Shown here one piece after another: positions 8,609-16,848 of a stretch of DNA of 64,000 nt. The stretch is from Verrucomicrobiaceae bacterium (GTDB taxonomy: Bacteria; Verrucomicrobiota; Verrucomicrobiia; Verrucomicrobiales; Akkermansiaceae), in NCBI GenBank assembly GCA_027487435.1, contig JAIYDP010000246.1, positions 1 through 64,000 on the forward strand. The letters are read 5' to 3'. Position 1 is the stretch's first letter. Every line of letters starts with the position of its first letter. The translations under genes were made by a program, and so were the position numbers. The notes below the pieces were generated by a model that was given only the letters and a program-made list of their open reading frames with translations, was not told the origin of the DNA and searched no databases.

Positions 8609-9682
8609 ATGGATTACTCAAACCTCATTAGACAACGTAACGAACGATTTCAAGAACTGGAGCATCGCATTTCAGACCCAGAGTTGTTTGCCGACCCCAA
8701 GCGGGCCACGGAGACCTTGCGCGAGCATCGACGTTTGAAGGAAACACTGGAAATTGCCAAACAATTGGAAGAATCTGAGCGACAGCTAGCGGACAATATC
8801 GAACTCGCAAAAAGCGACGATGAAGAATTTGCGGCGATGGCGGCAGCGGAAATTCCATTTCTCGAACAAGAAATTCCGCGCCTGCGCAATGACCTCCAAT
8901 ACGCGTTATTGCCCGCAGATCCGAATGAAGATCGCGATGCATTGATTGAAATCCGCGCCGGAGCTGGTGGAGATGAAGCCTCGCTTTTCGCTGCCGAACT
9001 CTTGCGCATGTACCAACGCTATGCCGAACGCCGCGAGTGGAAAACGGAGCACTTGGAGTCGTCGCCTTCGGAAGTTGGCGGCTTTAAGGAAGTCATCCTC
9101 CGCGTCACAGGCGAAGAAGTCTTTCGCTACCTCAAATACGAATCGGGGGTCCATCGCGTGCAGCGCGTGCCTGCGACCGAAGCCCAAGGCCGCGTTCATA
9201 CTTCGACCGTGACGGTGGCGGTCTTGCCCGAAGCCGAAGAAGTGGACGTTCAGCTCAATCCGAACGACTTGCGCATCGAAGTTTGCCGCTCGGGTGGCGC
9301 TGGTGGTCAGCACGTCAACCGAACCGAGTCCGCCGTTCAGGTTTTTCACTTGCCCACCGGCTTGTATGTGCGCTGCGAAGACGGCCGCTCTCAAGGAAAA
9401 AACAAAGAAAAAGCCTTACAAATCATGCGCACCAAGCTGTATGAAATGAAACAGCGCGAAGTCTCAGAACAATACTCCGAACATCGCCGCTCGCTCATCG
9501 GTTCGGGTGATCGCTCAGAAAAAATCCGCACCTACAATTTCCCGCAATCGCGTGTCACCGACCACCGCATCGGTTTTACCGCCCACAATCTCAGCGCGAT
9601 GATGGATGGCGATGTCTTTGAAGTGACCGCCGCTCTACAAAAAGAGGAAATGGCGGAACGACTCGCCGAAGCCTCGCGCTAA
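8609..9682 (+). CDS. prfA: Peptide chain release factor 1
   Basis: Terminates translation at UAA/UAG. The 357-aa product from the ATG at 8609 (MDYSNLIRQRNERF) has the RF1 coiled-coil N-terminus, then GAGGDEASLFA. It carries the tripeptide anticodon PAT within HRVQRVPATEAQGRVHTS (RF2 would have SPF). The catalytic GGQ loop is RSGGAGGQHVNRTESAV, and the C-terminal NFPQSRVTDHRIGFT is typical. There is no internal frameshift. It is divergent from sulfatase 1 with about 145 bp between, and converges on trmD with a 3-bp gap. The upstream in-frame ATG at 8570 is less likely by family comparison. Confidence 0.97.
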   Translation: MDYSNLIRQRNERFQELEHRISDPELFADPKRATETLREHRRLKETLEIAKQLEESERQLADNIELAKSDDEEFAAMAAAEIPFLEQEIPRLRNDLQYALLPADPNEDRDALIEIRAGAGGDEASLFAAELLRMYQRYAERREWKTEHLESSPSEVGGFKEVILRVTGEEVFRYLKYESGVHRVQRVPATEAQGRVHTSTVTVAVLPEAEEVDVQLNPNDLRIEVCRSGGAGGQHVNRTESAVQVFHLPTGLYVRCEDGRSQGKNKEKALQIMRTKLYEMKQREVSEQYSEHRRSLIGSGDRSEKIRTYNFPQSRVTDHRIGFTAHNLSAMMDGDVFEVTAALQKEEMAERLAEASR

Positions 9683-9685
9683 AGA

Positions 9686-10396
9686 TTATTCGCCTTTCTC
9701 TTGTTGAAATTTCTCTTGTTGAAATTTCTCCCATAAGTCAGGCCGATTGACCTTCGTCCGCTGCATCGCTTGTTCCTTCTGCCACGCCATGATTTTCGCA
9801 TGGTGTCCCGATAGCAAAACCTCTGGCACATGCAGACCACGAAACTCCGCGGGCTTGGTGTAAGCTGGTGCCTCTAACAAATGGGGATCACGAAACGACT
9901 CATCCACGCTCGACATTTCATCCCCCAGTGCTCCGGGCAACAAGCGCACGATGGCATCCGCCACTACAGCGGCGGCGATGGCTCCATTCGTCAGCACGTA
10001 GTCACCGATCGATAGCTCCACGTCGATCAATTCGTCAATCACCCGCTGATCCACCCCTTCATAATGCCCACACACCAGCAAAAGATGCCCCTCTTGCGAT
10101 AACTCACACGCCACACTCTGGCGAAACACCGTCCCTTGCGGTGTCATCAAAATCACCTTGGTATCCGGCCCGCGCAGCTCCTCAATCGCCGCAAAAAGAG
10201 GCTCCGGCTTGAGCAACATCCCAGGCCCGCCACCGCACAGCGTGTCGTCGGCCTTGCGATGTTTGCTCAGCGCCCAATCACGCAAATTGTGCGCGTAAAT
10301 TTCCACAATTCCCGCCGCCTGCGCGCGCTTGATGATGCTCTCGTTCAGCGGAGCCAGCGCGATTTCAGGAAATAACGTTAGAATATCGATACGCAT
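9686..10396 (-). CDS. trmD: tRNA (guanine-37-N1)-methyltransferase
   Basis: Methylates G37 of tRNAs using SAM bound in a trefoil knot. Seen: MRIDILTLFPE at the start, GGGPGMLLKPEPLF, LLVCGHYEGVDQRV, IGDYVLTNGAIAA (family usually TGGE), LLEAPAYTKPAEFRG, and VPEVLLSGHHAKI. An ATG two codons upstream (10402) overlaps the lipB stop as ATGA, so the coupled start may be used; the 10396 start fits the family. The C-terminus carries a perfect in-frame 15-bp duplication (FQQEK-FQQEK). It lies in a minus-strand run lipB-trmD after ruvC. Confidence 0.95.
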   Translation of the reverse strand: MRIDILTLFPEIALAPLNESIIKRAQAAGIVEIYAHNLRDWALSKHRKADDTLCGGGPGMLLKPEPLFAAIEELRGPDTKVILMTPQGTVFRQSVACELSQEGHLLLVCGHYEGVDQRVIDELIDVELSIGDYVLTNGAIAAAVVADAIVRLLPGALGDEMSSVDESFRDPHLLEAPAYTKPAEFRGLHVPEVLLSGHHAKIMAWQKEQAMQRTKVNRPDLWEKFQQEKFQQEKGE

Positions 10397-10398
10397 GA

Positions 10399-11013
10399 TC
10401 ATCGAGAAATGTAAGGTGCAAAGACCTCGTCCACCACCGCGGCGAACTCGGCTACGGAAATCTTTCGCCCAGCGGCATCACTCACACAAGTCATCACCAC
10501 GCCATCGATGCCACACGGCGTGATGTGCGCAAACGGACTGAGGCTTTCACCAGTAACGTTGATCGCAAATCCATGCATGCTAATCCACTTCCGCACCCCT
10601 ACCCCGATGGAGGCTAGTTTTTTTCCCGCAACCCAGACTCCGGTGAATCCTTCTCGCCGCTCCGCTGCAACGCCGAATCTTTCGCACGAGCGAATCAAGA
10701 CCTCTTCGATCATCCGCAAGTGCGCATGCAAATCTTGCCCTCGATGACGTAGGTCAAAAATCGGATACCCCACCAATTGCCCAGGCCCGTGATACGTAGC
10801 TTGCCCACCGCGATTCGTCTCCACCGCCGGATGTGGCAGGGTCTGCGGATCATGCAGCGACGACTGATCGCGCAAACGACCTATCGTATAGACAGGCTGA
10901 TGCTCTAACAAAAGCAACACATCGCCGCTATCACCGCGCAACAATGCATCCACGGCCTGTTGCTGGAGATCCAAGCCTTCTTCATAACTGACGCTGTGTG
11001 ATATCAAGGGCAT
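10399..11013 (-). CDS. lipB: Octanoyltransferase
   Basis: Transfers octanoate from octanoyl-ACP to lipoyl-domain lysines, the first step of lipoate synthesis. The 204-aa protein shows RGGQATYHGPGQLVGYPI (substrate pocket), the Lys of KKLASIGVGVRKW, HGFAINV, and the active-site Cys in ITPCGI. All are in the expected order and the length is normal. The stop overlaps the trmD start by 4 bp; ruvC ends 3 bp upstream of its start. These tight junctions imply one ruvC-lipB-trmD transcript, possibly starting at the helicase gene. Confidence 0.95.
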   Translation of the reverse strand: MPLISHSVSYEEGLDLQQQAVDALLRGDSGDVLLLLEHQPVYTIGRLRDQSSLHDPQTLPHPAVETNRGGQATYHGPGQLVGYPIFDLRHRGQDLHAHLRMIEEVLIRSCERFGVAAERREGFTGVWVAGKKLASIGVGVRKWISMHGFAINVTGESLSPFAHITPCGIDGVVMTCVSDAAGRKISVAEFAAVVDEVFAPYISR

Positions 11014-11016
11014 CGA

Positions 11017-11520
11017 CTAGACAATTCTACGATCTAACAATTTTGCGCGTATCGGATCCGATGCTTGCAAATGCGCCATGCCAATCGCCAGCGCGTCCGC
11101 TGCATCCGCCGGGGGCGTTTCGCGCAACTGCAACAAGGCCCGCACCATGAACGCCACCTGATCTTTATCCGCCGTGCCTTTGCCCACCACCGCCATCTTG
11201 ACCTTGCGCGGCGCATATTCATACACCGTCAGGCCGTGATCTGCCGCCGCAATCAATGCCGCCGCCCGCGCCGCGCCCATGGTGATCGCGGTCCTGTGCG
11301 ATTGCACATAAATGATCCCCTCCACCGCCACTTCCTCTGGCTCCCACTTGCGGATCAAGTGAAACAAATGACTCCGGATCGCCGATAGCGCTGCCGATTG
11401 CGCAGAACTCTGCGGAATGCTGATCACCCCAAAGTCGAGCACCTTCGGCGTACGTGCATCCCCTTCCAATACCGCATAGCCAGTATTGCGCACGGCGGGA
11501 TCTACAGCGAGCACGCGCAT
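11017..11520 (-). CDS. ruvC: Crossover junction endodeoxyribonuclease RuvC
   Basis: Resolves Holliday junctions by paired nicking as a Mg-dependent dimer. The 167-aa product has the RNase H-like acidic set: Asp7 in MRVLAVDPAVRNTGYAV, Glu in VAVEGIIY, and two Asp in PPADAADALAIGMAH. The GKGTADKDQVAFMV segment is typical. ruvA and ruvB are not in this window. The start follows the helicase stop by 12 bp on the same strand. Confidence 0.95.
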   Translation of the reverse strand: MRVLAVDPAVRNTGYAVLEGDARTPKVLDFGVISIPQSSAQSAALSAIRSHLFHLIRKWEPEEVAVEGIIYVQSHRTAITMGAARAAALIAAADHGLTVYEYAPRKVKMAVVGKGTADKDQVAFMVRALLQLRETPPADAADALAIGMAHLQASDPIRAKLLDRRIV

Positions 11521-11532
11521 GAACGGATCGAG

Positions 11533-12723
11533 TTAACGACGTTTCTTGCCCGCTGGTTTGCGACGCACCATCCGCGGCTTGTCGTCATCCAAAAGAGCGG
11601 TGTACATATAGTCAAAATTCTCCAACTTGCGCCGCGGAATCGTCTGGTTGGTGAAAACTTCTACCGACTTCGCGTAGTCCAGCTCATCCGCCGTCAACAA
11701 CGTAAACGCATCGCCCTCCGCCGCTGCCCGCCCGGTTCGTCCGATGCGATGCACATAGTCTTCGGCATTTTCGGGAACCCGATAATTGATCACGTGCGAA
11801 ACGCCACTGATATCGATCCCCCGCGCCGCCACATCCGTAGCTACCAGCACATCATACTTGCCATCGCGGAACCCTTGCAATGCCTCCATCCGCTCGCGCT
11901 GACCCACATCACTATGCATCGCCGCCACGTTCGGATGGCCACTCGATTTCAGCATCGCCGTCACCTCATCCGCCTCTTTTCGCGTGCGGGTAAAGATCAT
12001 CACACTATGCCACTCCGTTTGATCCAGCAGCGCGACGAGCAATTCATCGCGTTGATCCATCGCCACCGGATAAAACGCATGCGTCACCGAGCTCGCCACC
12101 GCCGCACGAGCAATTTCCACACTCACTGGATCCACCAAGCACCATTGCGCAAAGGTCTGAATGGCCGCTGGCATCGTGGCCGAAAACAACAAGGTCTGCC
12201 GCCCCTCCCACGGGCAAAGATTCACAATCCGCCGCACCTGCGGTAAAAATCCCATATCGAGCATGCGATCTACCTCATCGAGCACCAGAATCTTCAACGC
12301 GCCAAAACGCATCGTTGCACGATAAAAATGATCCACCAACCGACCCGGTGTGGCGACCACGATGTCCGCACCGGCTAGGAGCAATTTCGATTGCTCACCA
12401 TAACCCACGCCGCCGTAAAGCAACGCCGTTTTTAGTCCCGTGTGCTTGCTATATTTTTCAAACTGCTCCGCCACCTGATGTGCCAGCTCGCGCGTCGGCT
12501 CCAGCACCAAGATTTGAGGCTTGCCTAATGGCTCGATGCGCGAAAGTGCTGGCAAAGCAAACGCCGCCGTTTTTCCCGTGCCCGTCTGCGAAGCACCCAC
12601 CACATCTTTGCCCTCAAGAATGAGAGGAATCGCCTGCGCCTGGATCGAAGTAGGAGTCGTATATCCCGACTCTGCAACAGCCTGTTTGATAGGATCAGAT
12701 AACCCTAATTCGTCAAATGTCAT
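11533..12723 (-). CDS. DEAD-box ATP-dependent RNA helicase (RhlE-like) with DEVD motif II
   Basis: 396-aa helicase core with a short basic tail. In order: Q-motif (FDELGLSDPIKQAV...PTSIQAQAIP), Walker A SQTGTGKTAA, motif Ia PTRELAHQ, motif Ib TPGRL, motif II LVLDEVDRMLDMG, motif III SATMP, motif V ATDVAARGIDI, and motif VI HRIGRTGRAAAEG. Motif II reads DEVD instead of DEAD, a conservative change that keeps both catalytic acids. The C-terminus MVRRKPAGKKRR is a basic RNA-binding tail. Likely roles are RNA unwinding in ribosome assembly or mRNA decay, and cold adaptation. Alternative hairpins lie in its upstream DNA (12802-12836). Confidence 0.93.
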   Translation of the reverse strand: MTFDELGLSDPIKQAVAESGYTTPTSIQAQAIPLILEGKDVVGASQTGTGKTAAFALPALSRIEPLGKPQILVLEPTRELAHQVAEQFEKYSKHTGLKTALLYGGVGYGEQSKLLLAGADIVVATPGRLVDHFYRATMRFGALKILVLDEVDRMLDMGFLPQVRRIVNLCPWEGRQTLLFSATMPAAIQTFAQWCLVDPVSVEIARAAVASSVTHAFYPVAMDQRDELLVALLDQTEWHSVMIFTRTRKEADEVTAMLKSSGHPNVAAMHSDVGQRERMEALQGFRDGKYDVLVATDVAARGIDISGVSHVINYRVPENAEDYVHRIGRTGRAAAEGDAFTLLTADELDYAKSVEVFTNQTIPRRKLENFDYMYTALLDDDKPRMVRRKPAGKKRR

Positions 12724-12801
12724 GAACGTGCCTAGCTACCCCAGCCTGCAAGGTCAAGGGATTTACCAAGATAAATCATCCCTCGCGTCCCAACGGGCTG
12801 A

Positions 12802-12836
12802 GTCGCGTGAGGCAGAGCCTTTTACGCGACGCCTCA
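12802..12836 (-). promoter_or_regulatory. Overlapping alternative hairpins upstream of the helicase gene
   Basis: Read on the minus strand: TGAGGC, GTCGCGT, a 10-nt spacer, GCCTCA, ACGCGAC. The first and third segments pair, and the second and fourth pair, so two hairpins are possible but compete (the spacing looks too short for both in a pseudoknot). It lies about 80-115 nt upstream of the helicase start. It could be a leader switch, or a dispersed REP-like palindrome. No T-tract is present. Confidence 0.4.
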
Positions 12837-12864
12837 TCGTGAGCCTCCCTCAGCGGGTAATCGT

Positions 12865-13213
12865 ATCAAATCATCGTGCAACTCAAATCAAATCATCGCG
12901 TAACCCCTATCAAATCATCGCGTAACCCCTATCAAATCATCGTACAGCTCGACCAAATCATTGTGCAACTCGAATCAAATCATTGTGCAACCCAAATCAA
13001 ATCATTGTGCAATCCGAATCAAATCATCGTGCAACCCGAATCAAATCATTGTGCAACCAGCATCAAATCATCGTGCAATCCGAATCAAATCATTGTGTAA
13101 CCCGAATCAAATCATTGTGTAACCCGCATCAAATCATTGTACAGATCGATCATACCCCCGTGCTGCCCCAATCTCAACATTGTCCAGATCGACCAAATCA
13201 CTGCGCAAGTGGA
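12865..13213. repeat. Tandem array A: 22-bp units, about 13 good plus 3 degenerate
   Basis: The unit is ATCAAATCAT followed by TGTGCAACCCGA (variants cgcgTAACCCCT, GTACAGCTCGA), repeated head to tail without spacers. Units start at 12865, 12887, 12909, 12931, 12953 (one 21-bp unit), 12974 and so on every 22 bp to 13149, then decay. Because 22 is not a multiple of 3, the array is not a coding repeat. 22 bp is close to two DNA helical turns. It ends 164 bp upstream of the start of an unrecognised gene (13378) that has a paralogue behind array B. Confidence 0.9.
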
Positions 13214-13377
13214 CTGCACCGAGATACCGCCACAGTGTTTCACTCCATCTACCGAAAGTTACATGCCTCTACATTTTCCCCTTTCCAACTCATCGAAATT
13301 TGCTAAAACAACAGCAACAGCAAAATGGCATGTGACCCATGCCAATCGCTGTCGTTTCACCTCAAAACACCACCATC

Positions 13378-14082
13378 ATGAACGACCGTAATATCCTCCG
13401 CTTCGACCGTGTCCTCCGTGTGCAAACGTTTGGCCGTGATAACACAGAAGACTTTGCATCCGGCAGCAAAGCCCGAGTCTTGTTTCTGGAACTCAATCCG
13501 ATCATCAATGACCTAAAAAACGCCCGCGTCGATAAACTCCGACAACCCGTGGGCAAAAAAGCCTGCATTGATGCTCTCAACGAAGACTTCAAAGACATCG
13601 CCCGCACCGCCCGCGCCATTGTTATCGATGAACCAAACTTCCCCGTGGCAGTTTATCGCCGTCCCCGCACCCGCACGGAAACCCCCATCGCTACCCACGC
13701 CGATGCCCTGCTGCAACTCTTAGAGGATCAAGAACAAGACACCCCCGCCCAGCTCGCCGAGAAGCAGGCCTTGCGCGCCAAGTTCGTCGCCTATGAGCTT
13801 CCCGAAGACTTCGTCGAAGACCTCCGCGCCGACCGCGATGCCCTCACCGACTGCAACAAAAACAAACACAGCGACCTAAGCGAAAGCGTAGAAGCCACCG
13901 CCGCCATCGATGAGCTACTGAACCAAGCGCAAGCCGTTGTCACCCGCTTGGATGCTGCGGTAAAAAACAAATACGCCCGTGTCCCCGAAAAGCTCGCCGC
14001 CTGGAGAAGTGCCAGCCGCACCGCCCGCCCCAGCAAACCCGCCAAATCCACGCCGCCAGCCCCTACCCCACCCACGGCCTAA
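13378..14082 (+). CDS. Unrecognised helical protein, paralogue of the 44.8-kb gene, behind array A
   Basis: 234 aa from the ATG at 13378 (MNDRNILRFD). The family is not recognised. It is rich in Ala, Glu, Asp, Lys and Arg, is predicted mostly helical and has no signal or membrane segment. The C-terminal tail (about 25 residues) is Pro/Ser/Thr/Lys/Arg-rich and ends in a TPP-type repeat. It is clearly homologous to the 44757 gene. Shared features are an ALxED...DI.xTA.AI block, an E.V.ATA.I block, and the ending A-V-T-L-A...Y...LAAW..AS...R....K.TP..TPT; lengths are near equal (234/232). An A/C-rich leader (CACCTCAAAACACCACCATC) precedes the ATG and no Shine-Dalgarno is seen. A strong terminator follows, so this is a one-gene unit of array, gene and terminator. 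The basic tail suggests nucleic-acid or nucleoid contact, but this is only inference. Confidence 0.8.
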   Translation: MNDRNILRFDRVLRVQTFGRDNTEDFASGSKARVLFLELNPIINDLKNARVDKLRQPVGKKACIDALNEDFKDIARTARAIVIDEPNFPVAVYRRPRTRTETPIATHADALLQLLEDQEQDTPAQLAEKQALRAKFVAYELPEDFVEDLRADRDALTDCNKNKHSDLSESVEATAAIDELLNQAQAVVTRLDAAVKNKYARVPEKLAAWRSASRTARPSKPAKSTPPAPTPPTA

Positions 14083-14107
14083 GCGCTGTAAACCCATCCC
14101 CCTTCAC

Positions 14108-14143
14108 AATCCCGACCGATCCACCATCGGTCGGGATTTTTTT
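14108..14143 (+). terminator. Strong intrinsic terminator
   Basis: A perfect 13-bp stem (AATCCCGACCGAT, 14108-14120; ATCGGTCGGGATT, 14126-14138) with a 5-nt loop CCACC, followed by TTTTTC. It sits 26 bp after the stop of the array-A gene and is the clearest rho-independent terminator seen in the window. Confidence 0.93.
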
Positions 14144-14456
14144 CATTCGCGGGCATGAACATGAATCCCAAAAATCACCGTGGCGGCACTTTCCAAGTGC
14201 CATGCCAAAGAGAACGATGATGCCAAGCGCTGGGAAATTACCACCCCCGCACAGCAGACATTCCTATTTTTTTGCTTCCCAAATCTGTCTCTCACCGCTA
14301 GAGCATGTTCATAATCACAGCGCACATGACATATCACGCGAATCCTCTCCACCTACCGCTCATTTGCACACATGGTGAGTATGTTTGGATCTGACCCTGA
14401 TCACATTTTATTCGGTCTGCAACCGAATGAGGAAAAAATCAGTAATTCGTAAATCT
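14144..14456. other. Intergenic stretch without a supported gene
   Basis: Only a small 7-bp hairpin (GGCACTT/AAGTGCC, 14185-14201) is visible. A short minus-strand open frame here has no family features. The 3' part must hold the promoter of the following orphan gene. Confidence 0.5.
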
Positions 14457-15041
14457 ATGATCTCTTTAGAAGCCAGCTCCCTATTCGCCACAATCGTCGG
14501 ACTCATCTGTAACTGGAAGAGTGAACGTGCTTCCATAGCCACCGACCGCTACCAAGATTTCATGGTTTGGCTGGTGCAGCACAATTTCAACGACTTGAAC
14601 AACCGCATTTTTGCCTCGGAGGAATTGCAACACCATTTGTCATCATTGCTCAGCGAAGACATCTCCGTCATCAGCACCAAACTCGATACCATCGTCGGCA
14701 GTCTTTCCGCTGTGGCAGACAAGATTGATACTCTGTCACAACTCGGGCGAACTCTGGGCGCAGATACGGAAGCACTGTCTGAACAAGCTACTGAGATTCT
14801 TAAAATATTTGATCAAACACGTGCTTTCAGGATGATTCACTCATTGGATTTTCATGCCTGCGTTTTTGATAACACTCCCATCAGTTTTGATGATGTTCGC
14901 TTTCTGGCCTCGGATGTCGCATCGCTGGAAAAATTCGCTTTCATACGTTTAGTCGATCACAACAATAGCGGTGATCCAGTTTACGCCATTACGCGACAAG
15001 GCAGCGCCTTTGCCCAACAACTCCCTGAAATCCCCCTCTGA
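14457..15041 (+). CDS. Orphan protein with possible winged-helix-like C-terminus
   Basis: 194 aa from the ATG at 14457 (MISLEASSLFATIVGLICNW); the longer frame from 14385 adds an atypical stretch. The N-terminus has one moderately hydrophobic helix. The centre (about 65-115) is a heptad-like helical region (SVISTKLDTIVGSLSAVADKI) that could form a coiled coil. The last 55 residues (VRFLASDVASLEKFAFI... YAITRQGSAFAQQL) look like a winged-helix segment, with the TRQG turn seen in MarR/PadR-type or antitoxin-like proteins. The family is not recognised. It stands alone after the array-A unit and upstream of fabV, on the same strand. Confidence 0.65.
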   Translation: MISLEASSLFATIVGLICNWKSERASIATDRYQDFMVWLVQHNFNDLNNRIFASEELQHHLSSLLSEDISVISTKLDTIVGSLSAVADKIDTLSQLGRTLGADTEALSEQATEILKIFDQTRAFRMIHSLDFHACVFDNTPISFDDVRFLASDVASLEKFAFIRLVDHNNSGDPVYAITRQGSAFAQQLPEIPL

Positions 15042-15204
15042 ATCGCCATGGCTGAAAGAAAAACCAAAGTAGCCAGCCTGCCGCAGCTAGACTTAACACT
15101 GTGAGTTATTTCGGCATTTACAGAAATACCGCCGAAACACGTACGACATTCTGGTGAGAAACAATGATTGCCTTTGCTCGTAGCTTCGTTAGGATTTGCG
15201 CCCT

Positions 15205-16395
15205 ATGATCGTTGCTCCGAAAATTCGCGGATTCATTTGCACCACGGCTCACCCGGATGGTTGCGCCAAGCATGTTGCTGAACAAATTGCCGTCGTGACC
15301 CAACGCGGCCCGATGACCAATGGCCCGAAAAAAGTCCTCGTGATCGGCTCATCTACGGGCTATGGGCTATCGTCTCGCATCGCTACCGCATTCGGCTGCG
15401 GCGCTGCTACCATGGGGATCTTTTTCGAAAAACCTGGTGAAGCAGATCGCTGCGGCACGGCGGGTTGGTACAATACCGCCGCTTTTGAAAAACAAGCCCA
15501 CGCCGCTGGTCTTTATGCTCGTTCCTTCAATGGCGATGCTTTTTCCCAAGAAATGAAAGACCAGGTCATCGCTGCGATCAAAGAAGATCTCGGACAAGTC
15601 GATTGCGTCGTTTACAGCCTTGCTTCTCCTCGGCGCACTCACCCACAAACGGGCGAAGTCTTCAAATCTGTCCTCAAGCCCATCGGGCAGTCATTTACCA
15701 ACAAGAATCTCAACACCACCACGGGTGTGGTGGATGATGTCACATTACCAGCTGCGGAAGCTGACGACATCGCGCAAACCATCGCCGTCATGGGCGGTGA
15801 GGATTGGCAAATGTGGATCGATGCATTGCTGCAAGAAGGACTGCTCGCGGAAGGTGCCACCACCTTGGCGTATTCGTACATTGGACCAGAAGTCACTTGG
15901 CCGATTTACAAAAACGGCACCATCGGCAAGGCCAAAGAAGACCTCGAACGCTGCCAACGCGAACTGGATGAAAAACTTTCCCCACTCGGCGGCAAAGCCT
16001 GGGTTTCCGTGAATAAAGCTCTCGTGACCCAAGCAAGTTCCGCCATTCCTGTGGTGCCGCTTTACATTTCTCTGCTCTATCGGGTCATGAAACCTCTTGG
16101 CACTCATGAAGATACCATCGAGCAAATGGATCGCTTGTTCCGCGAGCGCTTATGCCCCGGCACACCGCAACCGGACGAAGCCGGAAGAATCCGTGTCGAT
16201 GACTGGGAAATGGCCGCCGATGTGCAAGCTGCAGTGGCAAGCGCATGGGAAAAAGTGGAAACGGCCAACTTGAGAGAGCTAGGTGACTTTGACGGCTACC
16301 AATCCAGCTTTTTGCGCTTGTTCGGCTTCGGCCTCGAAGGTGTCGATTACAGTGCTGATACCGACACCGCCACCGCGGTTCCGTCACTTGCTTGA
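15205..16395 (+). CDS. fabV: Enoyl-ACP reductase FabV
   Basis: NADH-dependent trans-2-enoyl-ACP reductase of fatty acid elongation, generally insensitive to triclosan. 396 aa from the ATG at 15205 (MIVAPKIRGFICTTAHP), the typical FabV start. Seen: GPKKVLVIGSSTGYGLSSRIA (Rossmann loop), FFEKPGEADRCGTAGWYN, VYSLASPRRTHPQTG, and the catalytic YSYIGPEVTWPIYKNGTIGKAK with the Y-X8-K type pair. Its 3' end overlaps the convergent rhodanese gene by 12 bp. The only other fatty-acid synthesis gene seen is fabG at 27.3 kb. Confidence 0.96.
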   Translation: MIVAPKIRGFICTTAHPDGCAKHVAEQIAVVTQRGPMTNGPKKVLVIGSSTGYGLSSRIATAFGCGAATMGIFFEKPGEADRCGTAGWYNTAAFEKQAHAAGLYARSFNGDAFSQEMKDQVIAAIKEDLGQVDCVVYSLASPRRTHPQTGEVFKSVLKPIGQSFTNKNLNTTTGVVDDVTLPAAEADDIAQTIAVMGGEDWQMWIDALLQEGLLAEGATTLAYSYIGPEVTWPIYKNGTIGKAKEDLERCQRELDEKLSPLGGKAWVSVNKALVTQASSAIPVVPLYISLLYRVMKPLGTHEDTIEQMDRLFRERLCPGTPQPDEAGRIRVDDWEMAADVQAAVASAWEKVETANLRELGDFDGYQSSFLRLFGFGLEGVDYSADTDTATAVPSLA

Positions 16396-16836
16396 TTTTG
16401 TCAGCCCTGCTTGGTGTAAGGCTTTCCAGCCGCCATGCAGGGCGTGCAATTCACTCGCCAAGTGAAACGATCTGATGCGATTCGCGACTTCCTTGCTCGT
16501 ATCACATCCGACTGCGCTGCAATAGACGATCACTGGCTTCCCATCTAACATCTTTGTGGCAGCATTGCCGAGTGATTCATCGAAGTTCTCATGGGAAATC
16601 CACACGGAGCCTGGGACACCATCGCGCTGCCAATCTTCTTTGGATCGAGCATCCACCCACAGCACATCGGACTGCCACTTTTCGACAACGGTAGCCAAAC
16701 AGATTTCGCCCGGCGTAAGGCTCGCCACATCACAGGGAACCGCCCGCTCGATCGGTCCAGAAATGTTTCGGCTCACCCATCCTGCGGCAGCGGAGAGCAA
16801 CAAAATGCCGAAAATTTGTAGGCCGATTCGCAACAT
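16384..16836 (-). CDS. Membrane-anchored rhodanese-like protein
   Basis: 150 aa: an N-terminal hydrophobic anchor (about 4-22, LQIFGILLLSAAAGWV) and a single rhodanese domain. The domain has VLWVDARSKEDWQRDGVPGS and the active-site loop VYCSAVGCDTS, in which the first Cys is the likely sulfur carrier. The rhodanese is probably periplasmic. It may act in sulfur transfer or thiosulfate/cyanide handling. The next gene upstream on this strand (DUF1573) starts 711 bp away and ends 12 bp upstream of this start, so the pair may be cotranscribed. Confidence 0.85.
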   Translation of the reverse strand: MLRIGLQIFGILLLSAAAGWVSRNISGPIERAVPCDVASLTPGEICLATVVEKWQSDVLWVDARSKEDWQRDGVPGSVWISHENFDESLGNAATKMLDGKPVIVYCSAVGCDTSKEVANRIRSFHLASELHALHGGWKALHQAGLTKSSK

Positions 16837-16848
16837 AAGAATTCAGTA

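Noticed and set aside
12723-12864. tRNA or small RNA gene upstream of the helicase
   Set aside because: Only competing hairpins are seen; no tRNA arms and no promoter-terminator pair.
12865-13213. CRISPR array
   Set aside because: Units are contiguous with no unique spacers, 22 bp long, and no cas gene is in the window.
13339-13377. Earlier ATG for the array-A gene
   Set aside because: The Met-Asn start at 13378 matches the paralogue, and the added residues have no counterpart.
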